From contig NZ_JAPNKA010000001.1 in NCBI RefSeq assembly GCF_026626635.1, positions 12,136,501 to 12,200,500 on the forward strand: a stretch of DNA of 64,000 bases. Reading direction: 5' to 3'. The notes below the pieces were generated by a model. That model was not told the origin of the DNA, ran no database searches, and worked only from the letters and a program-made list of their open reading frames with translations. This document shows, one piece after another, positions 8,307-17,035 of this stretch (position 1 is the stretch's first letter; the number at the start of each line of letters is the position of its first letter). The stretch is from Archangium lansingense. Its GTDB lineage: Bacteria > Myxococcota > Myxococcia > Myxococcales > Myxococcaceae. The position numbers and the translations under genes are program-made.

Positions 8307-9596
8307 TCACGACGTCGTGCCGACGGCCTCGGGCCCGGCATCCCCGGGCAGGGGCTGGCGGGCCGCGTCCTCGAGATGGTCCACCCGCCGCAGCTCGGGA
8401 AACGCCCAGGCCCAGAGCGCCACCACCACCAGCGTCCCCACCGCGCCCGCCACCACCGCGGGCACCACGCCCACGTGCTCGGCGAAGGCACCAGCGCGGA
8501 ACTCGCCCAGCTCGTTGGAAGCCCCCACGCACATCATGTTCACCGCGCCCACGCGGCCGCGCATCTCATCCGGCGTGGCCATCAGCTCCAGCGTGCTGCG
8601 CACCACCACGCTCACCATGTCCGCGGCCCCCGCCACCGCCAGCGCCAGGATGGACAGCGGCAGCGAACGGCTCACCCCGAAGACGAGCGTGGCCGCGCCG
8701 AAGATGGCCACCGAGACGAACATCTTCCAGCCGGCCCGGCCTCCCAGGGGACGCACGGCGATCACCACCGCCACGAGCGCCGCGCCCACCGCGGGTGCAC
8801 TGCGCAGCAGCCCCAGGCCCCACGCCCCGGTGTGCAGCACGTCACGCGCGTAGATGGGCAGCAGCGCCACCGCTCCTCCCAGCAGCACCGCGAACAGGTC
8901 CAGGGTGATGCTGCCCAGCAGCAACCGCTGACGGCGCACGAACCGCAACCCCGCCAGGAGCGTGGAGATGGAGAACGACTCGCTGGAGGCCCGGCCCGTC
9001 CTCACCTTCAGGGAGAGGATCCACACCACGGAGAGCGCGCACAGCGCGGCCGAGCCGATGTAGGCCCCCGTGGCGCCCGCCCACCCGCCGAGGAGACCGC
9101 CCACGGCGGGACCGGCAATGGTGGCCACCTGCCAGGTGGTGGAGTTGACCGCGATGGCGCGCGAGAGCTCCTCGGTGGGCACCAGGTAGGGCGTGATGGC
9201 GGAGCCCGCGGGCGAGTAGAAGGCACGCGCGGTGCCGAAGAGCACCAGCACTCCATAGACGAAGCGCACGTCCCGGACGTGGCCCAGGGAGAAGGTGAGC
9301 AGCAACAGGCTGCACAACAGCATGACGCCCTGGCACACCGCGAGGATGGTGCGCCGGTCCACGCGATCGGCCACCTGGCCGCCAATGAGGCTGAAGGCGA
9401 AGAAGGGCAGGAACTGCGCCAGACCCGTGTAGCCAAGGGCGAGCGCGCTGCCGGTCAACTCATAAACCTGCCAGCCGATGGCCACCGACTCGATCTGCAC
9501 GGCGAGCACCGCACACAGGCGTGCCAGCTGGTACAGACGGAAGTCACGGTGACGGAAGACGTTGGGGGCGGCGGCTGACGCGTCGGAGGAGGCCAT
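8307..9596 (-). CDS. MFS transporter of the EntS / MFS_3 type
   Basis: A 429-residue protein with about twelve hydrophobic segments. The loop GGQVADRVDRRTILAVCQ between segments 2 and 3 matches the MFS signature (GxxxDRxxRR). The N-terminal sequence FRLYQLARLCAVLAVQIESV is typical of the MFS_3 group, to which the enterobactin exporter EntS and macrolide exporters belong. The likely role is efflux of a small molecule through the inner membrane. No siderophore gene is nearby, so the substrate is open. The C-terminal tail is hydrophilic (HLEDAARQPLPGDAG). Confidence 0.85.
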   Translation of the reverse strand: MASSDASAAAPNVFRHRDFRLYQLARLCAVLAVQIESVAIGWQVYELTGSALALGYTGLAQFLPFFAFSLIGGQVADRVDRRTILAVCQGVMLLCSLLLLTFSLGHVRDVRFVYGVLVLFGTARAFYSPAGSAITPYLVPTEELSRAIAVNSTTWQVATIAGPAVGGLLGGWAGATGAYIGSAALCALSVVWILSLKVRTGRASSESFSISTLLAGLRFVRRQRLLLGSITLDLFAVLLGGAVALLPIYARDVLHTGAWGLGLLRSAPAVGAALVAVVIAVRPLGGRAGWKMFVSVAIFGAATLVFGVSRSLPLSILALAVAGAADMVSVVVRSTLELMATPDEMRGRVGAVNMMCVGASNELGEFRAGAFAEHVGVVPAVVAGAVGTLVVVALWAWAFPELRRVDHLEDAARQPLPGDAGPEAVGTTS

Positions 9597-9677
9597 ACAG
9601 GAGGTCGGCTCTAACGCAGGCCCCGCCCTCTCGCCAGCATCCCTATGAGCAGGCGGCCTGGAGAGCGACAGGTGTGC

Positions 9678-10259
9678 TCATGGAGCGAGCGAGCGCGGAC
9701 TCAAGAGGATGGCGGCCAGGACGGCCCCCTCGTCGCTCCGTAGCGCCAGGGACCCGGGAGCCTCCAGCCAGAGCATCTCTTCCGCGGCCAGCGGCGTCCC
9801 GGCCACCGCCGCCCGTCCCTCCAGGACATGGAGCACCACGGTCGCGGCGCCCGCGAGCGTACGGGTTTCCCCCGGGGCCAGATGAACCACCTCGAGCGAG
9901 CCCTCGGCCTGGGCCCGGTCCACCATCAGGTTGAAGTCCCGCACCGGACCCCCGAGCAACCGGCAGTGGGTCTCGGCCTCGCCGGGAAACACGAAGGGCT
10001 GGTAGCGCCGGTCGAGCACCACCTCGCGCGCCCCACCGAGGGTCAGTGCCATCCCCGCGCCGTCGAGGAGCATGAGGGTCCGCTCGATTCCCGGAAACAG
10101 GGAGAAGGGCCCGGACTCCCCAACGGTGGCGATCGACAGGCGCGCCAGGAAGCGGGCCGGATCGGACGGATGGGGCAGCTTCAACAGCTCGCGGGTGACA
10201 CCCCCTCCGTTCTTCCAGGGCATGTCGCGGTAGTCGGCGGGTCCGAGTCGTCTCATCAT
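9678..10259 (-). CDS. HutD/Ves family cupin protein
   Basis: A 193-residue protein carrying the HutD/Ves hallmark DMPWKNGGGVTREL near the N-terminus, then the cupin-like barrel (GPFSLFPGIERTLMLLDG, VRDFNLMVDR). Family members sit in histidine-utilisation operons or are stress-related, and their exact reaction is unclear. The ATG at 10259 is preferred. A GTG at 10280 would overlap the vWA gene's stop (10273-10275) by eight bases and is also possible. It may be transcribed with that gene, since both lie on the minus strand with little or no gap. Confidence 0.85.
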   Translation of the reverse strand: MMRRLGPADYRDMPWKNGGGVTRELLKLPHPSDPARFLARLSIATVGESGPFSLFPGIERTLMLLDGAGMALTLGGAREVVLDRRYQPFVFPGEAETHCRLLGGPVRDFNLMVDRAQAEGSLEVVHLAPGETRTLAGAATVVLHVLEGRAAVAGTPLAAEEMLWLEAPGSLALRSDEGAVLAAILLSPRSLAP

Positions 10260-10272
10260 CCGCGCTCCCCGC

Positions 10273-11601
10273 TCAGCCACGAACCTGCACCTCGACGAGC
10301 ACCGGAGCCGCTGGCGTGGCCGCCTCGAGCTGCTCGCAGGCCGTGCCAGTGAAGCGCACCCCCTCGCTCGTCAGGCTCCACGAGGACTCGCCGGGCGCCA
10401 GCACCTGCCCGTCCAGGGAGACCACCAGCGACTCCTGCGTATAGGAGCCCGCGTCGGCGAGTCGGACGAGGCAGGACGCCTTCTGCAGAGTGTCGACGAT
10501 CTGCTGGAGCGAGGAGCTCAGCTCGCTCTGGTTGGACGCCTGATAGAAGCGGCGCTTGCAGAGCTTCGCCGCAGTGTCGCACTGGTCCCCCGTGCCGCAC
10601 TGCGCATCGCTCGTGCACGTACGAGCAATCGAGAAACCACCCGCCACGGCCATCCCGTTGAGGGTCTCGGCGCCCTTGCTCCCCGACATGGTGTTCGCGT
10701 CGAAGTCCGCGCCGAAGCCGATGACGATGGTCCTGATCTCCTTGGCGCGCAACGCCTGCACGGCCTCCACCGAGGCATCCTTGTCGAGGCAGCCGATGTT
10801 CTGGACATGGGTGCAATCCGACAGGGTGCAGAAGCACTCGGCGCTCGCCGGGTAGTTCGAATTGCAGTTGGGCAGACCGTCCGTCAGCAGCAGCACGAAG
10901 TCCTCGCGGCCCATCGCCTGCAACTCGGGGCGCGTGCCCATGAACTGGAGGCTCTGGCCGGTGGGCGTGCCCCCCTGTGGCATCGGCTCCGTGGTCGAGT
11001 AGTTCTTGATGGACAGGAGCTTGTTCCTCACCTGGTCGGCGTTGGCCTCGAGCGTGGCCTCGTCCTCCTTGGCCGGATCGGGCAGCGGGACGCTGATCGC
11101 GGTCGAGGCACCACAGGTGTCATCGCTCGGGTAGGTGGCGAGCCCGAAACGCGCGATGGTGCCACTGGTGGACAAGAAGTTGTGCATCGCTCCCTGCAGC
11201 GCGCTCCAACGCGTGGGGCACACGGCGGTGTTGCACGGGCGCGAGTCGCCACAGAGAACCCCACCCGGGCGGCAGTCCGGATCCGACATGTCCACCGGGT
11301 TCGTCATCGAGCCGGACGTGTCCACCAGCAGCATCAGGTTCGGCTTGTACGCGCCCACCTCCACCTGTGCCAGCACCGTCCCCGCGTCCGGCTCGTTCAT
11401 CCCCGCGTCCGGCTCGTTCATCCCCGCGTCCGGCTCGTTCATCCCCGCGTCCGGCTCGTTCATCCCCGCGTCCGGCACCTGATCCGGGGGGTCGACTACA
11501 CGACAGCCCGTGGCGAGCACTCCCCCGAGTAAACACAGAACGAGCACCCCTCCCGACAGACCGAAACCACGGCCCACACGAAACACGCCCTTTGCGTTCA
11601 T
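10273..11601 (-). CDS. vWA-domain lipoprotein, CglB-like
   Basis: About 442 residues. A lipobox ends LATGC. A repeat spacer of four NEPDAGM units follows, then a von Willebrand factor A domain starting AYKPNLMLLVDTSGSM, whose DxSxS is the MIDAS metal site. The domain also contains VCPTRWSALQGAM and FVLLLTDGLPNC. Many Cys residues suggest disulfides outside the cytoplasm. The layout is like the Myxococcus gliding lipoprotein CglB, which links the motility machine to the surface, but orthology is not shown and myxobacteria have several such paralogues. The ATG at 11601 is preferred over a GTG at 11610. Confidence 0.75.
   Translation of the reverse strand: MNAKGVFRVGRGFGLSGGVLVLCLLGGVLATGCRVVDPPDQVPDAGMNEPDAGMNEPDAGMNEPDAGMNEPDAGTVLAQVEVGAYKPNLMLLVDTSGSMTNPVDMSDPDCRPGGVLCGDSRPCNTAVCPTRWSALQGAMHNFLSTSGTIARFGLATYPSDDTCGASTAISVPLPDPAKEDEATLEANADQVRNKLLSIKNYSTTEPMPQGGTPTGQSLQFMGTRPELQAMGREDFVLLLTDGLPNCNSNYPASAECFCTLSDCTHVQNIGCLDKDASVEAVQALRAKEIRTIVIGFGADFDANTMSGSKGAETLNGMAVAGGFSIARTCTSDAQCGTGDQCDTAAKLCKRRFYQASNQSELSSSLQQIVDTLQKASCLVRLADAGSYTQESLVVSLDGQVLAPGESSWSLTSEGVRFTGTACEQLEAATPAAPVLVEVQVRG
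11380..11475. repeat. 21-base perfect tandem repeat in the vWA gene
   Basis: The unit CCCGCGTCCGGCTCGTTCATC occurs four times plus a partial copy with no visible substitution. It encodes the NEPDAGM spacer between the lipid anchor and the vWA domain. Perfect identity suggests recent expansion. Confidence 0.9.
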
Positions 11602-11700
11602 GCCGGCCACGATACCCGCGGACTCCGGCGCATTGGAAGATTGGCGGGGACGCGCTCATGCGCCAGATGGCCTGGATGAGTCATGGCGGGAGTGAGCGCC

Positions 11701-12111
11701 CTACGCCTCCCGCCGGAGCACGGCCACCATGAGGCTCAGCGTGCGCACATGGGACGCCTTCAGCTTGCGCACCGAGCGCATCAGCCTCCGCACCTCGGCG
11801 TCATCCTGCTCGGCGGGAGGCGTGAGCGCCCACTGGGGAGGTGACTCGACGGCGAACCCGAGCAGATGATCCGCTGGAATCCGGAGCGTCAGGCACAGGC
11901 GCCACAAGGTCGGAACACTGGGCAGCATCAACCCCCGCTCCAGCCGGCCATACACCTCCGTGGCCAGGCCGATGCGCTCGGCCACATCCACCTGGGTCAG
12001 ACGCGCCTGGACTCGCGCCGTCCGGGCCACCTCGCCCAGTGTCTTGGACAATCGGCGCCGTACTGCCGCCTGCGTCCCTCCCTGGGCACTCTTCCCGACA
12101 ATCCTTGTCAC
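11701..12111 (-). CDS. XRE-family DNA-binding protein
   Basis: A 136-residue protein from a GTG at 12111. The helix-turn-helix occupies about residues 25-80: RLTQVDVAERIGLATEVYGR then LERGLMLPSVPTLWRLC, the usual XRE pattern. A helical C-terminal part follows (AEVRRLMRSVRKLKASHVRT). In-frame codons before 12111 extend to 12294 but cross a strong hairpin terminator and lack domain character, so the shorter form was chosen. The target is unknown. Confidence 0.75.
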   Translation of the reverse strand: MTRIVGKSAQGGTQAAVRRRLSKTLGEVARTARVQARLTQVDVAERIGLATEVYGRLERGLMLPSVPTLWRLCLTLRIPADHLLGFAVESPPQWALTPPAEQDDAEVRRLMRSVRKLKASHVRTLSLMVAVLRREA

Positions 12112-12117
12112 GTCCCA

Positions 12118-12165
12118 CCAAAAACAACGCCCCACCGAGAGCTGCCAAGCATCTCGGCGGGGCGT
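12118..12165 (-). terminator. Intrinsic terminator (minus strand)
   Basis: Minus-strand stem ACGCCCCgCCGAGA pairs with TCTCGGtGGGGCGT (bases 12152-12165 and 12127-12140) around an 11-base loop and is followed by TTGTTTTTGG. It lies downstream of the 12322-13104 gene and just before the XRE gene, so it should separate the two transcripts or act as an attenuator. Confidence 0.7.
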
Positions 12166-12321
12166 CGCAGATGATGCCCCGCGATGACACGGGACACCGT
12201 CGTTGGGAGGGAGACAGCACACAGATCCATGGGGTCCACCGCTGGCAGTCGGTGGATGACCCATATGACTTCTGCGGTCAGTATCCCAACACAACTTCCG
12301 AGGACGTGCAAGTCCGGCGTT

Positions 12322-13104
12322 CTACGGCTCGATGGATTGCGGCGGACGCGGTGAGCGCGCCCCCACCACCGCGTAGCACTTGCCCTTGTACTCGACCGTG
12401 TCCTCGCAGGGCGGACGCTTGGTCAGTTCCACCCAGCAGCCGCCGTTGATCTCCACCTCTCCCTGGCGGGGCCTGCACGGCGGCTTCGCCTGGTTGGAGT
12501 AGGGCTTGTCAGGCATGGGGAAGGCGGTAGCGGCCAGGACAGTACCGTCACCGTTGACCACACTCAGCTCGGGAGGCGTGGGATGGGACGCATCGTTCCC
12601 GGCGAGAGCCGCCCGATCGTTGCTCTCGGGAGCCGAGGGCGACCATAAAAGGACCCCGCCCATCGCCAATGAAGCAAGGCCTGCGGCCAGCAGGGGCCAC
12701 CGGGAGCGAAGCAGCCGGCGCGCGCGTCCGGTCCACCTGCGCCACGGCGCGATCCGCGCGCGAGTCAGATGGATGCGCACCTCCGGCCTCTTCTCCAGGC
12801 GCTCCACCGCGGAGGTCAGCAGGTCGAGCATGGCCGACAGTTCTGGCACCCTGCCCGCGGAGGGCGCCTGCTCCACCGCCAACGCGACATGAGGAGGCAC
12901 CAGATGGGAGGAGACCCGGACCCGCCACGCCTCGGTGGGCTCCCAGTCCGCGCCCTGTCCGGGCATCACCACCACGGAGGAAGCGCCCGTGTGAACGTCA
13001 TCGGCTTCATAGACACGGCCCAGGTCCGTCCCGATGTCCTTGTACCGTCGGCCGAGGTGAAACACTCCCAACCTTCCACCCTTCCAGGGTGCATTGTCCG
13101 CCAT
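12322..13104 (-). CDS. Myxobacterial membrane protein with kinase-like N-terminus and Cys-rich C-terminus
   Basis: A 260-residue protein. The first 100 residues (FHLGRRYKDIGTDLGRVYEA, then SSVVVMPGQG) recall the N-lobe of protein kinases without the catalytic lobe. A single membrane helix follows (WPLLAAGLASLAMGGVLLW). The C-terminal domain has the motif PPCRPRQGEVEINGGCWVEL and CEDTVEYKGKCYAVV, which is also found at the ends of some myxobacterial Ser/Thr kinases (from memory). It has no HRD or DFG, so it is not an active kinase. It might be a split or degenerate receptor. The function is unknown. Confidence 0.6.
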   Translation of the reverse strand: MADNAPWKGGRLGVFHLGRRYKDIGTDLGRVYEADDVHTGASSVVVMPGQGADWEPTEAWRVRVSSHLVPPHVALAVEQAPSAGRVPELSAMLDLLTSAVERLEKRPEVRIHLTRARIAPWRRWTGRARRLLRSRWPLLAAGLASLAMGGVLLWSPSAPESNDRAALAGNDASHPTPPELSVVNGDGTVLAATAFPMPDKPYSNQAKPPCRPRQGEVEINGGCWVELTKRPPCEDTVEYKGKCYAVVGARSPRPPQSIEP

Positions 13105-13475
13105 GCGCGGTCACCTCCTGCGCTCCCTTCTACCACTTCTCGCGGCGGTAGGCAGCGCAGGATTCGTCAAGTCACATCCGGGAGGCACGGCCCGAGGCAG
13201 TCGACATACGGCACACCGACATGCCCTGGTGCCTATTCTGGGTCGGGAGGGCTCATTCGCTCCAGTTCATCCGGAAGGGGACTCTGGCTGTTGCGAGTGA
13301 GCGCCCCCACGCTGAGCATTGCCAAGGCGGTCATCAGGGCAATCCATCTCATTTCACAACCATTCACTGGATTGGGGCATGTGATATGAGATGAACCAGC
13401 TTCGGCGGAGGCCATTGCGTGTCCGGTGGATGGTGCGGAGAGAAGAGGACGCTGCTGGCCCGAGCAGTATCCTCC
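13105..13475. other. Intergenic region with one possible short secreted peptide
   Basis: About 370 bases between two minus-strand genes. A 39-codon frame at 13233-13352 is listed separately. Nothing else was recognised. Confidence 0.4.
13233..13352 (-). CDS. Possible short exported peptide
   Basis: A 39-codon frame reading MRWIALMTALAMLSVGALTR, then NSQSPLPDELERMSPPDPE. The first 20 residues look like a signal peptide and the rest is a Pro-rich acidic tail. No clear ribosome site. It could be a small secreted protein or the 5' part of a decayed gene. In-frame codons continue upstream to 13415 but lack signal character. Confidence 0.35.
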   Translation of the reverse strand: MRWIALMTALAMLSVGALTRNSQSPLPDELERMSPPDPE

Positions 13476-14069
13476 TCAAGGCACGCTTTCGGGCCAAGCC
13501 GTGAAGAGCGCATGAAAGAGAGTGGTATCAGGCGGCTCATGTGGATACACAATGAGCGGGATTCGGGTCTCGGCGATCTCGCGAGGAACGGCCTCCACCC
13601 CAAACCTCGCCTCGATCTTCCTGGCAACGACCTCTGCGGGAGCCCGCATCTCAGGCGGAAGCGGATCAAAAAACACCCTGTCGGCAATGCGCTCTTCACC
13701 TCTGAAGTCGTATTGCACACCGTAAACCATATAGACAGGAGCCAGGATGCTGACGCAGCCGACAACAACCCAGCGGCGCGTCATCGATTCATTCTCCTGA
13801 CTCGAATATATGGGCTCCCGGGCCGTGTACACGGAACAGCGGAAACTGGCATCACAGGTGGCCGTTGCGTTCCCGATACCGAATTGCGGCAATGCCGCCT
13901 GGAGCTCGTCCATGAGCACGTACCATGCATCCATCTTCTTGAGCTTTTCTTCCCACAACGTCTGGAACCTCTCCAACTCGGGGCTCCTTTCCAGCTTGCC
14001 ATCGAACTCATGGTCCGAACGCCAGTACTGCCGGACGACAGAAAGCAGGTGTTCCGCTGAAATCGACAT
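13476..14069 (-). CDS. Uncharacterised myxobacterial protein
   Basis: A 197-residue protein with no signal peptide. The N-terminal half is helical (SAEHLLSVVRQYWRSDHEF, ELERFQTLWEEKLKKMDAWY). The middle has FGIGNATATCDASFRCSVY, and the second half VVVGCVSILAPVYMVYGVQYD. The pattern recalls a multicopy family of myxobacterial proteins without assigned function. It follows the lipoprotein gene by three bases, so the two form an operon. A toxin-immunity role is conceivable but nothing in the sequence proves it. Confidence 0.6.
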   Translation of the reverse strand: MSISAEHLLSVVRQYWRSDHEFDGKLERSPELERFQTLWEEKLKKMDAWYVLMDELQAALPQFGIGNATATCDASFRCSVYTAREPIYSSQENESMTRRWVVVGCVSILAPVYMVYGVQYDFRGEERIADRVFFDPLPPEMRAPAEVVARKIEARFGVEAVPREIAETRIPLIVYPHEPPDTTLFHALFTAWPESVP

Positions 14070-14072
14070 GGC

Positions 14073-14525
14073 TTAGAGGTCAACCCGGAAGGGAGTTGTT
14101 TTCTTTTCGCACCAAGCCGTCACTTTCGAGCCGAGCACGGCGCGATTCAGAGTCTCGTGGAACGTTCTCCTGAATTGCGTACAGACAAGACCAGGCAGTG
14201 GAGATGCGGGAGCGGCGATCACTTCACTCAGTGCCTTGTTGGCGCAATCGGCGGCTATTCGCTGAGCAAGCGGCTCGGACATGAATCCAGCATCCGTGCT
14301 CTCAATGGGCATTCCCACACCGAATTCGCAGAAATAAGGCTCCAAGGTCGATTTGTTTATTACGGTTGCATGTATACACGCGGCACGCCACCCATCGGGC
14401 CCGGGTTTTGTTTTCTTGACAATCGTGGCGAACTTGAAGTGGCCTGGCTGATAACGATTGATACTGCACCCCGAGAGAATTGGCAGAGCACCCGCCAGCA
14501 ATCGCAGGAGCACAAATGCAGACAT
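14073..14525 (-). CDS. Lipoprotein of unknown function
   Basis: A 150-residue protein. The lipobox is LPILSGC after a hydrophobic stretch. The mature part has five further Cys residues and reads PDGWRAACIHATVINKSTLE and later PLPGLVCTQFRRTFHETL. The ATG at 14525 was chosen because it gives a normal signal peptide; the upstream frame is not convincing. Its stop lies three bases before the 13476-14069 gene. Lower GC than the neighbours (for example the stretch 14330-14480) hints at different ancestry. Confidence 0.6.
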   Translation of the reverse strand: MSAFVLLRLLAGALPILSGCSINRYQPGHFKFATIVKKTKPGPDGWRAACIHATVINKSTLEPYFCEFGVGMPIESTDAGFMSEPLAQRIAADCANKALSEVIAAPASPLPGLVCTQFRRTFHETLNRAVLGSKVTAWCEKKTTPFRVDL

Positions 14526-14860
14526 CCGCGCGAGTCGCCCTGAAACTCCCACAGCCCACCTCGGTTCAAAGGGGGTTGACCAAGCGCCCGTCACATCCTC
14601 TTGTACTCTCCGGTGATGCAACCGCACGTCAACCGCTGAGGCCGGTGCAAGGCGTAGGGGACAACACGGCCCACAAAGCACGACACAGCCCTCACAAGCC
14701 CCAACCCGGTGAACGGTTACTTCTTTCTTTGTCCGCCTCCTTGCCAACCTGCCTGGAAGCACCTGCCCACGAGACCCAGAGAGTGCGCCCCCAGTATCAA
14801 GCCTACACAGGGCTTCATGATCTTGATCGTGGCACAGCAGTATGCGTCGGAATTGAGACA
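14526..14860. other. Intergenic region, nothing recognised
   Basis: About 335 bases upstream of the lipoprotein operon and downstream of the YfhO-type gene. No conserved frame, RNA gene or hairpin with a T-tract was seen. It should hold the promoter of the lipoprotein operon. Confidence 0.4.
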
Positions 14861-16870
14861 TCAACGACTTGCCATCGGTATGTTCCGACGCCCAGGACGA
14901 AGGCACAGCAATCCCAGCACCGCGAGACTCACGAGCGACACCATCAGCCCCGTACGGAAGGAGCCCGGGCGGTAGTGCAGTTCCACCCGCCGCTCATCCC
15001 CTCGCAACGGAATGGCGCGCAGGCCCTCTGCCTCGAGCAGCGGCACCGGCCTCCCGTCCGCCTCCGCCTCCCATCCGGGGAACCACGCATCCCTCACGGT
15101 GAGCCTCTCCCCGCCCCGGGGAAGCACGAAGGCGAGTCTCGAGGGCGTGTCCACCTCGGGCTCTACCTCGAGCCGCTCCCCTCCCGACTCCAGCACCGCC
15201 CGCCCCGGCCGTCCCAGCCTCAGCGCGAGATAGCTCCCGTTCTGGAAGAGCACCTCGCCCGGGTACGCCGCGCGCTTCGCCTCGTCGTCGATAACAACCA
15301 CTGACGCCCCGAGCAGCGCCGCCGCCCGCTCCGGCTCCTCGCGCACCAGTCGCTTCACGTACGCGGGCGCAGGCACCACGAAACCCTCGAGCGCGGCGAA
15401 GCCTCCCGCCATGTTCGCGTTGGGCACGCCCACCTCGCACGCCTCCGCCCGGTGCGCCAGGTCCACGCGTCCCCAGTCGATGTCATAGGCCACGCGGCCC
15501 TCGGGCCGGAACGCGGGAGAGGGACGGCACGGAGGCCCTCCGCTGCGGTTCGCCAGCGTCCCCACGCCCTGCTGGAACACGGCGCACTCGATGACGATGA
15601 CGGCCGCCACCGCCCACCCGCGCCGGCCCGGAGTCAGACGCCGCGAGGCCAGCAGCCCGCCGCCCATCAGCCCCACCCATGCCAGGCTCACCGCCCAGCC
15701 AGCCCCCGCGTCCGCCACCGCGAGGCCACAGGCGCCCAGCAGGCACACCATGGCGAACACCGCTCCCGGACGCCGCGTGGTGGGCTGCCGCCCCCGCTCC
15801 CACGCGGAGTAGCCCGAGGCCAGCGCGAGCGCCAGCAGCACGGGCAGCGGCGAGAGGAACTTGATGGGGAAGCGGAAGAGGCTCGCGCCTGGCACCCACC
15901 GATGGAACCCGGTGAAGAGCCCTCCCGAGTCCCCGAGCGCCAGCACCAAGAGCACCACGCACACCACCGCGAGCCCCTTGCGCCGCCACAGCCCAAAGGC
16001 CGCCAGCAGCAGGATGCTCGCCCCCACGAAGAGCACGGACTGGAAGCTCTGCGCACCGGTACGGTCCGCGCCGAAGCGGACAAAGGGCAACGCCAGGTCC
16101 AACACCTCGGCCGGAGACAGGGCAAAGCTCGTGGCCTCGCCCGTGCCGATACCCGCCCCCCGGTCCGAGCGCACGAGCAGCTCCAGGAACGGAATCCACG
16201 TGGCCGCGGAGAGCCCAGCCCCGAGCGCCACCGCCCCCAGCGTCCACCGCGTGCGCTTCCAGAGGCACACCCCGAGCCCCGCCAGCGCGAGCAACGTCAA
16301 CTCGGGGGAGCCGGCAAGCACGCTGCACGCCACCAGCACGCCGAGCAGCACCATTCCCCTCCGGTTGGGGCGGCGCGCCAGGAGCCGGCCCGAACCCCAC
16401 ACCCAGGGCACCCAGCTCAACCCGCACAGCATGTTGGGGTGGGCATAGTGCTCGACGGCGAGAGGACTGAGGCCCACGGCGAGCCCGGCCAGCACAGCCG
16501 CACGACGGCTCGCCCCCGAGTAGCGCGCCAGCCGCCACGTCCCGAGCCCCAACCACACCAGGTGCGCGAACAGGAAGGGCCCCAGGACGCGCTCAGGCGA
16601 CCCCAGGAGGAAGAGCAGACTCGGCGGGTAGAGCACCTGCGTCTGCAGCTCGGCCAGGAAAGGGTGGCCCGCGAGCAGGAGCGGGTTCCAGAGCGGCAGC
16701 GACCCCCCGAGGAGCTGCTCGCGCAGGAAGGCGGCATTGGGCAGGAAGAGGAAGAGGATGTCCGGGGACACCGGCTGGCGCACGAGCATCGTCCCGAGAC
16801 TGAGCAGCAGGGCCAGCACCACGGTGGCGCAGGCCAGCGACACGGTGCGGGCACGGGACGAGAAGGACAT
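14861..16870 (-). CDS. YfhO-family membrane protein (GT-C type)
   Basis: About 669 residues with a dozen or more hydrophobic segments. It begins with a membrane helix followed by the extracytoplasmic motif PDILFLFLPNAAFLREQLL and SLPLWNPLLLAGHPFLAE, typical of YfhO and related polyprenyl-linked glycosyltransferase-like (GT-C) proteins, in which acidic residues of the first loop are catalytic. The soluble C-terminal part (FPGWEAEADGRPVPLLEAEG) is also typical. In Gram-positive bacteria YfhO glycosylates lipoteichoic acid; here the acceptor is unknown. Starts at 16891 (ATG) or 16915 (GTG) are possible; 16870 leaves the shortest tail before the first helix. Confidence 0.8.
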   Translation of the reverse strand: MSFSSRARTVSLACATVVLALLLSLGTMLVRQPVSPDILFLFLPNAAFLREQLLGGSLPLWNPLLLAGHPFLAELQTQVLYPPSLLFLLGSPERVLGPFLFAHLVWLGLGTWRLARYSGASRRAAVLAGLAVGLSPLAVEHYAHPNMLCGLSWVPWVWGSGRLLARRPNRRGMVLLGVLVACSVLAGSPELTLLALAGLGVCLWKRTRWTLGAVALGAGLSAATWIPFLELLVRSDRGAGIGTGEATSFALSPAEVLDLALPFVRFGADRTGAQSFQSVLFVGASILLLAAFGLWRRKGLAVVCVVLLVLALGDSGGLFTGFHRWVPGASLFRFPIKFLSPLPVLLALALASGYSAWERGRQPTTRRPGAVFAMVCLLGACGLAVADAGAGWAVSLAWVGLMGGGLLASRRLTPGRRGWAVAAVIVIECAVFQQGVGTLANRSGGPPCRPSPAFRPEGRVAYDIDWGRVDLAHRAEACEVGVPNANMAGGFAALEGFVVPAPAYVKRLVREEPERAAALLGASVVVIDDEAKRAAYPGEVLFQNGSYLALRLGRPGRAVLESGGERLEVEPEVDTPSRLAFVLPRGGERLTVRDAWFPGWEAEADGRPVPLLEAEGLRAIPLRGDERRVELHYRPGSFRTGLMVSLVSLAVLGLLCLRPGRRNIPMASR

Positions 16871-17035
16871 CGCGCCCGGAGACGCTAGCATGGGGGATGG
16901 GCGCCTACCCGTCACGAGGCTAACGAATCCATCCCCGTCCCTCCAGACGGAGCCGTCGCCCGGTGGACGCCTGATTCAGGGCCCCTCCACTCTGTAGCGG
17001 GCGCCCGCTTGCAGTCCCGCTAGAGTCGGGCCCCT

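Noticed and set aside
7293..9578. A 761-codon plus-strand frame
   Set aside because: Antisense to the coiled-coil and MFS genes; composition is low-complexity and its repeats mirror the heptads.
11380..11475. CRISPR or minisatellite outside a gene
   Set aside because: The repeat is in frame inside the vWA lipoprotein gene.
15452..16888. A 478-codon plus-strand frame
   Set aside because: Antisense to the YfhO-type gene; Arg/Gln/Pro-rich shadow.
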